From the NCBI RefSeq assembly GCF_003991195.1, contig NZ_RCWL01000002.1:310001-374000 (forward strand): a stretch of 64,000 nt of DNA, written 5' to 3'. This document shows positions 45,875-54,969 of this stretch, one piece after another. Below the pieces are notes generated by a model. The model saw only the letters and a program-made list of their open reading frames with translations. It ran no database searches and had not been told where the DNA came from. Origin of the DNA: Gynurincola endophyticus (GTDB lineage: Bacteria; Bacteroidota; Bacteroidia; Chitinophagales; Chitinophagaceae). Every line of letters starts with the position of its first letter. Positions within the stretch are counted from its first letter, which is position 1. Made by a program: the position numbers and the translations under genes.

Positions 45875-46705
45875 TTATGCCGGTGTTTCTTCAGTTGGTC
45901 GGTTACCGGTGTTTAACCGAACATCAAAATCTTTAAAATTTTTCAGTTCACCTTGTGCTTCCAGTTTTCCTGACCTCACCATTTCTTTCAATCTCCACAA
46001 CAGGAATATATCGCCTGTTTTTACTTTAGTTTTATTAAAAACCTGTTGAATAATTCTATTTGCCTTCTGATAATCTTTTGTAATAAATTTTATCAGTTCT
46101 TCATCATAGTAATCAACATCGTACTGAGCGAGTTTTTTACCTCCTTCGAGAATACGGATATATTTTTCTTCACTACAGATTTTTATCCATTCGTCGGGAT
46201 CAATCTCAAACTCACTCATTGTGATTGGCCTGTTCAGTTTTTTTGCCTTTAAAAATTCTTTCGGCGGAATCTGACTTAACCAATCGGGGTAAAAGATCAA
46301 TCCTTTCTCATTTATAAACGGCAGGTTGTTCAGGTAAAGTATAAATACTCTTCCCTGAAATTCTTTCATATAATGCAAGGTGAAAAAATATCCTGAAACA
46401 TCGTGGTGGTTTTGTGCTGCCCATATCCATACTACTTCATTTTCATCTCTTCGTAAGCGGCCAACTACATTAGCCATCGTTTGGTAGTCGCTCCATTCTT
46501 CTGCATTTTCAATATCTGTTCCGGCAACTACTTCTTTCCACCATTCTTTACGCGCAGTAATACCTTCGCCAATATACAACTGGCTGAGCGGCCCTACGGC
46601 ATAATCGTCTTTTACTACAACAATATCCCCCTGAATGCTTTCGTCTAAGGCCTGTGCGGCCTGCAAAACCGGAACATCGGGTTCATTGAATACAATATGG
46701 ATCAT
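45875..46705 (-). CDS. DUF1835 domain-containing protein
   Basis: A 276-residue cytoplasmic protein. The N-terminal half (IHIVFNEPDVPVLQAAQ, VVKDDYAVGPLS) matches DUF1835, often followed, as here, by a helical C-terminal domain of the DUF3658 type (around 180-265). The Asp-rich DDYAVGPL segment is a family signature; no enzymatic role is known to me. It is 8 bp after the methyltransferase gene and 1 bp before DUF4260 in transcription order, so it is clearly co-transcribed with the topoisomerase IV genes. Confidence 0.82.
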   Translation of the reverse strand: MIHIVFNEPDVPVLQAAQALDESIQGDIVVVKDDYAVGPLSQLYIGEGITARKEWWKEVVAGTDIENAEEWSDYQTMANVVGRLRRDENEVVWIWAAQNHHDVSGYFFTLHYMKEFQGRVFILYLNNLPFINEKGLIFYPDWLSQIPPKEFLKAKKLNRPITMSEFEIDPDEWIKICSEEKYIRILEGGKKLAQYDVDYYDEELIKFITKDYQKANRIIQQVFNKTKVKTGDIFLLWRLKEMVRSGKLEAQGELKNFKDFDVRLNTGNRPTEETPA

Positions 46706-46713
46706 TTCTTTAA

Positions 46714-47508
46714 TTAGTTTTTATTGACCGGTGTAATGAGATAATAAACACAGGTGGTAATAAAGTTCCGGAGATAAGGTATTTTAGTAACGGGCTTCCA
46801 TTGTTTACGTGGTTTCCATCCGAATTTATATTGATAAATCGGATTCACCAGATAATGCAGGCGATGTACAATTTTATATCCTTTATCTTTTGCTATTCTT
46901 TCAAATTGCCCGATACTGATCTGAGTATCTCTGATTTCCATTAATGCTTCAACCGGTTCATCGTATTTTTTAAGCAATCCTTCGTACCATGAGCGTGGCA
47001 GCAGATGATACCAGGGAAGTTTGCTTAACCATTTATTGCCACACATCTGCTGGTGTCCGCCAAAAGGCATTTGCCAGGGAGGAAAGCCAAAAAATATTAC
47101 TCCACCGGGAACCAGAAAAGTTTGCATCCAGGCAATCAGTTTCGGTTGATCGTGGATGTGTTCGATGACATCTTTCAGAACGATGATATTAAACTTACCA
47201 CCGAGTTCGGTATTGGCATCTACCAGATAAATATCTTTTGAGATGAAGTGTATTTTTCCGGCAGCAATATCCTCTGCCAGCCATTTAGAACCGTTTTCTA
47301 TCCGTGGATGATCTAACTCCACCCCTACTCCTAAACACCCTCTGTTCACAAATGCTTTTAGTACGCCGCCTTCACCGCACCCGATTTCGAGTACGCGCAT
47401 ACCCGGTTTCACCGGATAATAACTTTCGATGAAGGGAATTACATATTCCGCAGCATTTTGTACCTGTATATCGAAATAACGTTTTCTATCGCTGTGAAAT
47501 TCGAACAT
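46714..47508 (-). CDS. Class I SAM-dependent methyltransferase
   Basis: A 264-residue Rossmann-fold methyltransferase. SAM motif I is MRVLEIGCGEGGVLKAF (about 38-54); the acidic end of strand 2 (GVELDH) and the VIEHI motif (LKDVIEHIHD) follow, the latter usual in UbiE/small-molecule methyltransferases. The C-terminal part has an aromatic/basic tail and a weak hydrophobic end (TTCVYYLITP), possibly peripheral to the membrane. The substrate is unknown. It lies 9 bp after parE and 8 bp before DUF1835. Confidence 0.87.
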   Translation of the reverse strand: MFEFHSDRKRYFDIQVQNAAEYVIPFIESYYPVKPGMRVLEIGCGEGGVLKAFVNRGCLGVGVELDHPRIENGSKWLAEDIAAGKIHFISKDIYLVDANTELGGKFNIIVLKDVIEHIHDQPKLIAWMQTFLVPGGVIFFGFPPWQMPFGGHQQMCGNKWLSKLPWYHLLPRSWYEGLLKKYDEPVEALMEIRDTQISIGQFERIAKDKGYKIVHRLHYLVNPIYQYKFGWKPRKQWKPVTKIPYLRNFITTCVYYLITPVNKN

Positions 47509-47517
47509 AATATTATT

Positions 47518-49401
47518 TTATGCCTCTGTCATGTCTAATTCTACACGAAGATTATCAATAATGAACTCCTGACGCTCCTGTGTATTTTTACCCATATAAT
47601 ATTCTAACAGGTGTTGAATATGTTCTCCCTGATCGATTACTACGGGTATTTTTTTCATTTCCGGACCAATAAAGCGTGCAAATTCATTCGGAGAGATTTC
47701 ACCTAATCCTTTAAAGCGGGTAATTTCAGGCTTACCGCCCAATTTTTTGATCGCCTTTTGCTTTTCCGCTTCATCGTAACAATAGATTGTTTCCTGTTTA
47801 TTACGAACCCTGAATAAAGGTGTTTCAAGAATATATACGTGATTATTTCTTACCAGATCAGGGAAGAACTGTAAGAAAAAGGTCATCATCAGTAAACGGA
47901 TATGCATTCCATCAACGTCGGCATCGGTAGCGATAACGATATTTTTGTAACGTAACCCCTCATAACCGTCTTCAATGTTTAATGCATGCTGCAACAGGTT
48001 GAACTCTTCATTTTCGTACACCACTTTTTTAGTTAATCCGAAACTGTTCAACGGTTTACCTCTCAGGCTGAATACAGCCTGTGTATCTACATCTCTTGCT
48101 TTGGTAATCGATCCTGAAGCAGAGTCTCCTTCCGTAATAAATAAAGTACTGTTATTGATTTTTTCCAATGCAGTTTCTTTATCTTTTCCTGACGGTTCGT
48201 CGTCATAGTGAAATTTACAATCTCTTAATTTACGGTTATGAAGGTTTGCTTTTTTTGCTCTCTCATTCGCTAACTTCTTGATACCGGCAAGGTCTTTACG
48301 TTCACGCTCTGATTGTTCGATACGCTTTTTAATGGCATCTGCAGTAGCGGTATTTCTATGCAGGAAGTTATCCAACTCTTTTCCGAGAAAATCCATTAAG
48401 AAGTTCCGCATGGTTGGCCCTCCTTCGAAAATATTCTGTGAACCAAGCTTCGTTTTGGTTTGTGATTCGAAAACCGGCTCCTGTACTCTTACTGCAACTG
48501 CTGCACAAATGCTGGCACGAATGTCGGTGGCATCGTAGTCTTTTTTAAAGAAGTCACGAATCGTTTTCACAAATGCTTCACGAAAAGCCTGCAAGTGAGT
48601 TCCTCCTTGTGTGGTGTACTGACCATTTACGAATGAATAATAATCTTCACCATACTGATCACCATGGGTAATTGCTATTTCAATGTCTTCACCTTTCAGA
48701 TGAATAATCGGATAGCGGTTTTCATCCTCATTGGTTTTACGGGTAAGCAGGTCTAATAGCCCGTTTTTACTAACGTATTTTTTTCCGTTGAGGATCATTG
48801 TTAAACCGGCATTGAGGTAACAATAGTTCCACATCTGCTGGTCGATATATTCGAAATTATATTGATAATTCTTAAAAATGCTTTCATCGGCCACAAAGGT
48901 TACTTCAGTACCGTTACTTTCTTTACTGGCAGTTTCTTTGTGATCTTTTAATAAAACGCCCCCTTCAAACTCTGCTGTTTTTTGTTTTCCGTCGCGATAT
49001 GAGGTTACTTTAAAGTATGTACTCAATGCGTTCACTGCTTTCGTACCCACACCGTTCAATCCTACAGATTTCTGAAAGGCCTTACTATCATATTTCGCAC
49101 CGGTATTGATTTTACTCACTACGTCGACCACTTTACCTAAGGGAATACCTCTACCGTAATCGCGGATAGTTACTTCTTTACCATTAATATTGATTTCAAT
49201 CTGCTTACCATGACCCATCATGTGTTCATCGATACAGTTATCGATAACTTCTTTGATTAAGACGTAAATACCGTCATCAGGACTTCTACCATCGCCTAAT
49301 TTACCGATATACATCCCAGGACGAAGTCTGATATGCTCTTTCCAGTCTAAACTTCTAATGGAATCTTCGTTATATTCGAATAAGTTCTTTTCTGTAGACA
49401 T
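47518..49401 (-). CDS. parE: DNA topoisomerase IV subunit B
   Basis: A 627-residue ATPase subunit of topoisomerase IV. The GHKL ATP site is formed by [20 protein letters not shown] and [13 protein letters not shown]; the transducer domain follows, and the TOPRIM metal site is shown by EGDSASG and [10 protein letters not shown]. ParE rather than GyrB is supported by the length, the parC partner in the same operon and the insert-poor TOPRIM region. It is the first gene of parE-methyltransferase-DUF1835-DUF4260-parC and has a strong promoter upstream. Confidence 0.92.
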   Translation of the reverse strand: MSTEKNLFEYNEDSIRSLDWKEHIRLRPGMYIGKLGDGRSPDDGIYVLIKEVIDNCIDEHMMGHGKQIEININGKEVTIRDYGRGIPLGKVVDVVSKINTGAKYDSKAFQKSVGLNGVGTKAVNALSTYFKVTSYRDGKQKTAEFEGGVLLKDHKETASKESNGTEVTFVADESIFKNYQYNFEYIDQQMWNYCYLNAGLTMILNGKKYVSKNGLLDLLTRKTNEDENRYPIIHLKGEDIEIAITHGDQYGEDYYSFVNGQYTTQGGTHLQAFREAFVKTIRDFFKKDYDATDIRASICAAVAVRVQEPVFESQTKTKLGSQNIFEGGPTMRNFLMDFLGKELDNFLHRNTATADAIKKRIEQSERERKDLAGIKKLANERAKKANLHNRKLRDCKFHYDDEPSGKDKETALEKINNSTLFITEGDSASGSITKARDVDTQAVFSLRGKPLNSFGLTKKVVYENEEFNLLQHALNIEDGYEGLRYKNIVIATDADVDGMHIRLLMMTFFLQFFPDLVRNNHVYILETPLFRVRNKQETIYCYDEAEKQKAIKKLGGKPEITRFKGLGEISPNEFARFIGPEMKKIPVVIDQGEHIQHLLEYYMGKNTQERQEFIIDNLRVELDMTEA

Positions 49402-49482
49402 ACTTCCCTAAAAATTAATAAGTTCCAGATAATCAGCACATTAAGCTAAAAAAGTGAAATTTTAGCAGTTTACTGAGGCAAG

Positions 49483-49490
49483 CAAATATA
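49483..49490 (-). promoter_or_regulatory. -7 element of the parE operon promoter
   Basis: TATATTTG on the minus strand, exact TAnnTTTG, with TTTTG 18 bases upstream as the -33. The -33 lies in the loop of the neighbouring terminator hairpin and the spacer covers one stem arm. Leader about 75 bases. Confidence 0.75.
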
Positions 49491-49492
49491 AT

Positions 49493-49533
49493 AAAAAACC
49501 TGCCGCACCAAAATTCGGGGCGGCAGGTTTTTT
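49493..49533. terminator. Terminator hairpin downstream of the M43 protease gene
   Basis: Perfect 14-bp stem (49493-49506 with 49520-49533) and a 13-base loop, with T-runs at either side. It is 130 bp past the protease stop codon, after the dispersed repeat, and overlaps the parE promoter. Confidence 0.88.
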
Positions 49534-49534
49534 C

Positions 49535-49660
49535 AATTGAGAATGGAGAACGAAGAACAGATAATTGAGGTTTAACACTAAATTGTTGAACTCATTTTAC
49601 AGGCAAACCTACTTCTATCCCCTCCATTCTTCATTCTTAACTATTAATTATTAATTCTTC
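49535..49660. repeat. Copy B of the dispersed AT-rich element
   Basis: Begins aattgagaatggagaacgaa and ends with cattcttcattcttaacta followed by ttaattattaattcttc. The ends are imperfect inverted repeats, as in copy A at 13851-13942. The inner segment (ggcaaacctacttctatccc) resembles gaagcctgcttcacctc in copy C at 58090. It abuts the protease stop codon. Confidence 0.5.
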
Positions 49661-49663
49661 TTG

Positions 49664-51763
49664 TCAGAGTTTTATAATTTTTTCAGTGTGTTTACGATCG
49701 TTGGTTTCTATCGTGATAAAATAGATTCCCCGCGGTTGATTAGATAAATCTATTCTGTAGTAGGTACCTTTGTTTACATTTTCGTAAGCTACCCTGTTTC
49801 CTTTCACGTCGTATACAGCGATCCGTTTCAACTGCGCCGGCATTTGCAGAAAACGGATATTGACATAATCTGTTACCGGATTAGGTGCAATCATGTATCC
49901 TTTTTCGCGCAACGCAACAGGCAGTTCTACAGCTCTGAACATTACATTATTAATATAAATATTATTTTCATAACCTGCTTTATTGGTAAAGCTCAGTGTT
50001 ACTACTGAATTTTTAAATCTTGAAATATCAATACTGTCTCTTCTCCATTGCGAACTATTCTGCGGTACAAACTGTGTGGTGACTGGTGTATTTACTGTAA
50101 TAAGATCAGCTTTGGTTTTCTTGTAAATAGTTTCATACATAGTAGAGCAACCGTCGCTGATTTCAACCAGCAAGGTATCCCATATCGCTAAATTCTCAGA
50201 AAAACTACTGTATACTGCTGCTGCTACATCAAACGAAAAGAAAATAGAGTCAGCAGCAGGTAACTGAACGGGTGGTAATACCAATCTATCCACTTGTCCT
50301 AATGCCCCATAGTTATAATTATCTATGTAAGCACCCATATTTCCGGCCGGTGCCCAGGTTATACTATTGTCAGGATTGTCGATATACCATCCTGAAGGCG
50401 GAAATCCTAATGTGGTAAAATGTTCACTAAAAGGCAAAGGTTTCGTAACCGCATACACCGTTTGCACAGCCATGAAGTTATTTGAAACATCATCATCATC
50501 CACATTGTTCACCTTGAGCACCTGAATGGCAATCTGATTATTTCCTGCCTGTAAATTATTTACATCTAAACGGTACACATAAGTATCATAGGTATTCATA
50601 TCAACATTCAGCGTAATAACATTCACCTGATTGTTGACAGCCAATGAGCAAACGAGTTGTGTAATTTTCTCAGACCCCTGGTTTTTAAACGTGATATCGT
50701 AATAGTTAGAAGGCTCACATACTCTGTTGGAAGGGCTCACTACACTCAGAACCGAAACATTGTTTTGTCCTGAAAGTACCGGTTCATCGCCTAACGAACT
50801 GATCAGCCCGGCGCGGAATAGATTCAGTGCCTGCATCATTCTGTCAATCTGCATTTTTGTAAACATTACCAGACACGCGTCAGAGCTGTAATCCATGTAA
50901 TTCTGGTACATAATTCCATTACCGGTTGGCGTACAGGCGTCGGTTACAATTCCTGAAGGGCATCCTGAGGTAGCGTCTGACTGATTCGGGGTATCATCAA
51001 TGAGATCTGATCCGCTGCAAGCACCGTCGTCGTCACCCCAGATATGATACAAAAACAGGTAATGCCCCATTTCGTGTGTTAAGGTTTTACCCTCGTTGAA
51101 AGGAATATAGTAACCATTCGGTAAAGTTCCATAGTCGATGATAATACCATCTTCTGCCGGATCTGCCATGTTGGGATAAGTGGCTTGCCCCAGAATATTA
51201 TTTGCCAATTTTCCTACCCATATATTAATGTATTGTGCAGGATCCCAGACATTCGCACCTCCCTGAGCAGTATAATGGATGCGCGTCTGATTAACGTTAT
51301 ACTGGGTAAGTGCATTCGAATACCGGATAATACCATTTGTTTCATTCAGGTCGGGCGTGCGTTGCGCTAAGCGGAATTGAATGATAGATTTACCCCAAAC
51401 AGATCTAAAATAAGAAGGAATACGGGCAGAATCACCATTTTTACCGGCAAAATCTTCATTCAATTTTTGAATCTGGTCAAAAATTTGTTGGTCTGTAACT
51501 GAATTCTGGTTAGTCAGTAAGAGGTGGAACACCACTGGCAGATAAATAGTATCGTTATTGCTAAATAAATTATTGACATTATTAGCCGTAGCAAAAGCTA
51601 TCCGTTTGTTATTTTCTTCAAAAACAGCTGCCCTGGCAGGATCTTTTTGAATGATATTTTTAAAGTGCTGGGTGGTTCCACAACGAACTACTTCCTGGGC
51701 CTTTATAGTTGAAGCAGTTAGTAGGATTAACAAAGTCTCAACAAAAAATTTTGTAACTTTCAT
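49664..51763 (-). CDS. Secreted M43-family zinc metalloprotease with T9SS sorting domain
   Basis: A 699-residue pappalysin/cytophagalysin-type protease. Signal peptide about 1-22. The zinc site is HEMGHYLFLYH (His230, Glu231, His234, His240); the glycine usual in HExxHxxGxxH is Phe here, a position that also varies in other Bacteroidota members. DTPNQ and the Met-turn MDYSSDACLVMFT follow, as in the family. A beta-rich middle (about 340-610) and a type A T9SS sorting domain at the C-terminus (APNPVTDYVNIRF to the KIIKL end) show export through the type IX system. The T9SS machinery is outside the window. Confidence 0.93.
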   Translation of the reverse strand: MKVTKFFVETLLILLTASTIKAQEVVRCGTTQHFKNIIQKDPARAAVFEENNKRIAFATANNVNNLFSNNDTIYLPVVFHLLLTNQNSVTDQQIFDQIQKLNEDFAGKNGDSARIPSYFRSVWGKSIIQFRLAQRTPDLNETNGIIRYSNALTQYNVNQTRIHYTAQGGANVWDPAQYINIWVGKLANNILGQATYPNMADPAEDGIIIDYGTLPNGYYIPFNEGKTLTHEMGHYLFLYHIWGDDDGACSGSDLIDDTPNQSDATSGCPSGIVTDACTPTGNGIMYQNYMDYSSDACLVMFTKMQIDRMMQALNLFRAGLISSLGDEPVLSGQNNVSVLSVVSPSNRVCEPSNYYDITFKNQGSEKITQLVCSLAVNNQVNVITLNVDMNTYDTYVYRLDVNNLQAGNNQIAIQVLKVNNVDDDDVSNNFMAVQTVYAVTKPLPFSEHFTTLGFPPSGWYIDNPDNSITWAPAGNMGAYIDNYNYGALGQVDRLVLPPVQLPAADSIFFSFDVAAAVYSSFSENLAIWDTLLVEISDGCSTMYETIYKKTKADLITVNTPVTTQFVPQNSSQWRRDSIDISRFKNSVVTLSFTNKAGYENNIYINNVMFRAVELPVALREKGYMIAPNPVTDYVNIRFLQMPAQLKRIAVYDVKGNRVAYENVNKGTYYRIDLSNQPRGIYFITIETNDRKHTEKIIKL

Positions 51764-51837
51764 TAGTAATTGCGTTGCATTAGATAACTAAGTTAATAAG
51801 AAAACGCGTATTTCCTATTCACCGGTCAAATAATAGA

Positions 51838-51845
51838 TAAATTTG
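51838..51845 (+). promoter_or_regulatory. -7 element of the small exported protein gene
   Basis: TAAATTTG, exact TAnnTTTG, 16 bp before the ATG at 51862. Confidence 0.55.
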
Positions 51846-51861
51846 CTGTTTGACTTGATGA

Positions 51862-52194
51862 ATGTCACTTTTTAAAGCTAAAACCATGATCATTTTAGCC
51901 AAATTAGGAGTTATACTGGGTATAGGTCTTTTTACAATATCTATTAACCCGGCGGGTGGAATCAAAGGTTCAGTACAACCTAAAGATGCCGCTAATTTCG
52001 TATATGCCATTCAAGGTAATGATACATTAAAAACGTCTTTACAGGATGGTAATTTTCAGTTTGCAAATGCACCGGCTGGTAACTACCGCCTGATTGTAAT
52101 GGCCAAACCGCCCTACAAGATGGTGATCAAAGATGATGTAGTAGTTTCAGATGGCAGTACTACAGATGTAGGAATCATTAAATTCAAAAAATAA
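51862..52194 (+). CDS. Small exported carboxypeptidase-regulatory-like domain protein
   Basis: A 110-residue protein with an N-terminal hydrophobic segment (about 9-26, IILAKLGVILGIGLFTISI) that is a signal peptide or anchor. The remaining 80 residues form a small beta-sandwich of the carboxypeptidase-regulatory/Cna-B type: IKGSVQPKDAANFVYAI, DGNFQFANAPAGNYRLIV, then TDVGIIKFKK. Such domains occur alone or on the surface as binding or structural modules. The ATG at 51886 is an alternative start. It is followed 26 bp later by the ModF-like gene, which has its own -7 element. Confidence 0.75.
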   Translation: MSLFKAKTMIILAKLGVILGIGLFTISINPAGGIKGSVQPKDAANFVYAIQGNDTLKTSLQDGNFQFANAPAGNYRLIVMAKPPYKMVIKDDVVVSDGSTTDVGIIKFKK

Positions 52195-52208
52195 ATCGAT
52201 ACATTTAG

Positions 52209-52216
52209 TAAGTTTG
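52209..52216 (+). promoter_or_regulatory. -7 element of the ModF-like gene
   Basis: TAAGTTTG, exact TAnnTTTG, ending 4 bp before the ATG at 52221. If used, the transcript would be leaderless or nearly so. Confidence 0.5.
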
Positions 52217-52220
52217 TTTC

Positions 52221-53669
52221 ATGGAGACAAACTTACTTTTTTTTAAGGATGTTCAGGTGAAGATTGGCGCACAGGTAATTTTGAAAGAGTTGAACATCTC
52301 CCTATCCCCCTTCCAACATACTGCCATCATCGGCACATCCGGTTCAGGAAAAACGGTGCTGGCCAATACCATTCTGGGTAAACATTTTTTTAGCGGCGAA
52401 AAAATATCCCCCGACTACAGTCAGATAGTTTTTGTGGGCCAGCAGCATCTTTTCGCAGATTTTACCAATACCCGCACCAATCTATATTATCAGCAAAGAT
52501 TTCAATCGTCTGAGCAGGAAACCACTTCTACAGTTGCAGCGTATCTGATGATAGACGAATTGCTTGCCCGTCATCCTTTCTTAAAAGACTGGTTAAAAAT
52601 TTTAAGTATTGAACCCTTACTGGAAAAAAATCTTATTCAGCTAAGTAACGGCGAAAACAAACGTGTACAGATTTTTAAATCATTGATCTATCAACCCAAA
52701 CTGATTATATTTGATCAGCCTTTTATCGGGCTTGATCCGGCCACGCGGGCATTATTGGCCGATTCATTTGGGCAGTTAAGCCAATACGGTATAACCTATT
52801 TACTGCTCACCAGCAGTACCGAACTTCCCAAAAGTATTAAACAGGTTTATATACTTACAGATGGTAGAATCAGTACACCTGTTACAAAAAGTGATTTCGA
52901 AACAAATACCCTCCGATACTATTCACCCAAAGCATCTCAGGGGTGGAATCTGAGTGATATTTCTTTTGAAAAGAAACATCCGCCCTTCAATGAATATGTA
53001 AAAATAAGTAATTGCTCTGTACGGTATGGTGACAAATACCTTTTAAAAGATGTCAGCTTTACTGTTTTACCACATACGGCCTGGTGTGTTTACGGACATA
53101 ACGGTGCGGGGAAGTCGACACTTTTATCATTAATCTCTGCTGATCATCCGCAGGCTTATGCCAACGAAGTGTATCTGTTCGACCGTAAAAGAGGCACAGG
53201 TGAAAGTATCTGGGATATTAAAAAAAATATAGGGTTTATTTCTCCTGAACTACATTTGTATTTTGAACCTTCAGCTACCTGCCAGGAAGCTGTAGCTTCT
53301 GGACTATTTGACACGATAGGTTTATTCAGAAAACTCAATAACGAACAGGTAATTCTGGTAGAGAAATGGTTAAAAATTTTAAACCTTGGTCATCTATCGA
53401 ACAAGCGCTTAAATACCTGTTCAACAGGTGAACAAAGGCTGGTATTACTGGCACGGGCATGTATCAAACAGCCGCCTTTATTAATTCTTGACGAACCCTG
53501 CCAGGGGCTTGATGAGCAGCAAACGCAGCATATCAACGACCTGATTGATGCAATTTACAATCAGAGCAATATGAGTTTATTGTATGTAACGCATTATCAT
53601 CAGCAGGTTCCTAAGTGTATTCAGCATTATTTGAAACTGGAAAAAGGCATCGCTACTATTCATGCCTAA
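52221..53669 (+). CDS. Duplicated ABC ATPase, ModF/PhrA-like
   Basis: A 482-residue protein of two fused ABC domains without membrane segments, resembling E. coli ModF. NBD1: Walker A GTSGSGKT (38-45), signature LSNGENKR, Walker B LIIFDQPFIGLD, where the catalytic Glu is Gln, and an H-loop LLLTSST with no His. NBD2: GHNGAGKS, CSTGEQRL, LLILDEPCQGLD and YVTHYH, all canonical. One ATP site is therefore likely inactive or slow. No molybdate transporter or membrane subunit is adjacent, so the substrate or partner is unknown. Downstream lies DUF2130 on the same strand, 49 bp later. Confidence 0.85.
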   Translation: METNLLFFKDVQVKIGAQVILKELNISLSPFQHTAIIGTSGSGKTVLANTILGKHFFSGEKISPDYSQIVFVGQQHLFADFTNTRTNLYYQQRFQSSEQETTSTVAAYLMIDELLARHPFLKDWLKILSIEPLLEKNLIQLSNGENKRVQIFKSLIYQPKLIIFDQPFIGLDPATRALLADSFGQLSQYGITYLLLTSSTELPKSIKQVYILTDGRISTPVTKSDFETNTLRYYSPKASQGWNLSDISFEKKHPPFNEYVKISNCSVRYGDKYLLKDVSFTVLPHTAWCVYGHNGAGKSTLLSLISADHPQAYANEVYLFDRKRGTGESIWDIKKNIGFISPELHLYFEPSATCQEAVASGLFDTIGLFRKLNNEQVILVEKWLKILNLGHLSNKRLNTCSTGEQRLVLLARACIKQPPLLILDEPCQGLDEQQTQHINDLIDAIYNQSNMSLLYVTHYHQQVPKCIQHYLKLEKGIATIHA

Positions 53670-53718
53670 ATCATCCGGATTCAATTGTTTTTCGTAAATT
53701 AAATTCAAATCAGCTAGT

Positions 53719-54969
53719 ATGGCTACTCAAATAAAATGTCCGAATTGTTCACACGCTTTTGCAATAGAAGATGCAGTATCTGAAGAGTATAAAAAAGAAT
53801 TGCGCGAGCAGATGTTACAGTTCAATAAAAGGAAGGAAGCAGAGTTTGCAGAGAAAGAAAAAATGCTGAAAGACGAAGCTCAGAAAAAAGAAGCTGCTTT
53901 TCAACAACAATTGTTGCAGCAAAAAAAGCAATTGCAGGAAGAGCTGGCACAATCAATTCGTAAAAATGTGGCAGCAGACTATGAAAATCAATTAAAAATA
54001 TTAGAAGAGCAACACAAAAGCAACGAAGAAAAATTAAAACTTGCCCGCGATAAGGAACTTCAGTTTTTGCGACGCGAACAGGAGCTGAAAAGCAAAGAAC
54101 AGGAATTGGAAATAGCCCTGCAAAAACAATTGCAGGAAGAACGCGTACGTTTATCTGACGAAATCAGAAAACAGGAAGAACAAAAGAACGCCATCCGCGA
54201 ACAGGAAATGCAAATGCGTATGAAAGAGCTCGAAAAACAGGTAGAGCAGCAGAAAAAACTGGCGGAAGAAATGAAGCGTAAAGCTGAACAGGGAAGCATG
54301 CAGTTACAGGGTGAAGTACAGGAGTTAGCATTAGAAGAATTACTGAAAAATAAATTTCCCATCGACCTTATTGAAGAAGTGGGTAAAGGTATCAGAGGGG
54401 CCGATTGTATTTTAACCGTGCGTAATCAGTTTGGTCAAAATGCAGGAAAGATTATTTTCGAAAGTAAAAGAACTAAAAACTTTGATAAGGAGTGGATTGA
54501 GAAATTGAAGGCCGATATGCGGAGTACGTCATCTGATCTGGCGGTGATTGTTACTCAAACGATGCCTGACCAGCAACAGCAGTTTTTGCAGATCGACGGT
54601 ATATGGATTTGTACTTTCAACGAAGTAGCCGCTCTCACACAGGTATTGCGTCAGGGGATTCTGAAAGTGTATCAGTTAGCAGCCTCACAGGAAAACAGAG
54701 GCGACAAAATGCATATGCTGTACGATTACCTTACCAGTAATGAATTCGGAGAGCAATGGAAAGCTATACGGGAAGGTTTTCAGGCAATGCGCGCATCTAT
54801 TCAAAAAGAACGCGATGCAATGGAAAAACTCTGGAAAGCCCGCGAAAAACAACTGGAGAAAGTATTACTGAACGCTGCCCACATTAAAGGATCAATCGAA
54901 GGCATTGCCGGTAGTGATAATATCCGGTTAAACCTCACTGACGATGACGAGTTAGACCTCATCGATTAA
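53719..54969 (+). CDS. DUF2130 domain-containing protein
   Basis: A 416-residue cytoplasmic protein. It starts with a single half zinc ribbon (IKCPNCSHAF), followed by a long highly charged coiled coil (about 20-200, many Gln/Lys/Glu heptads), then a C-terminal domain (about 205-340) characteristic of DUF2130. That domain has a pattern like a PD-(D/E)xK nuclease core: GADCILTVRNQFG, then KIIFESKRTKNF with Glu and Lys spaced as in the fold. The nuclease idea is inference from the pattern. Function unknown. Its stop codon overlaps that of the convergent PPTase gene (TTAA at 54966-54969). Confidence 0.85.
   Translation: MATQIKCPNCSHAFAIEDAVSEEYKKELREQMLQFNKRKEAEFAEKEKMLKDEAQKKEAAFQQQLLQQKKQLQEELAQSIRKNVAADYENQLKILEEQHKSNEEKLKLARDKELQFLRREQELKSKEQELEIALQKQLQEERVRLSDEIRKQEEQKNAIREQEMQMRMKELEKQVEQQKKLAEEMKRKAEQGSMQLQGEVQELALEELLKNKFPIDLIEEVGKGIRGADCILTVRNQFGQNAGKIIFESKRTKNFDKEWIEKLKADMRSTSSDLAVIVTQTMPDQQQQFLQIDGIWICTFNEVAALTQVLRQGILKVYQLAASQENRGDKMHMLYDYLTSNEFGEQWKAIREGFQAMRASIQKERDAMEKLWKAREKQLEKVLLNAAHIKGSIEGIAGSDNIRLNLTDDDELDLID

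Noticed and set aside
51028-51076. Loss of the M43 zinc motif because Gly is replaced by Phe
   Set aside because: All three His ligands and the Glu remain, and this Gly position varies in other Bacteroidota members of the family.
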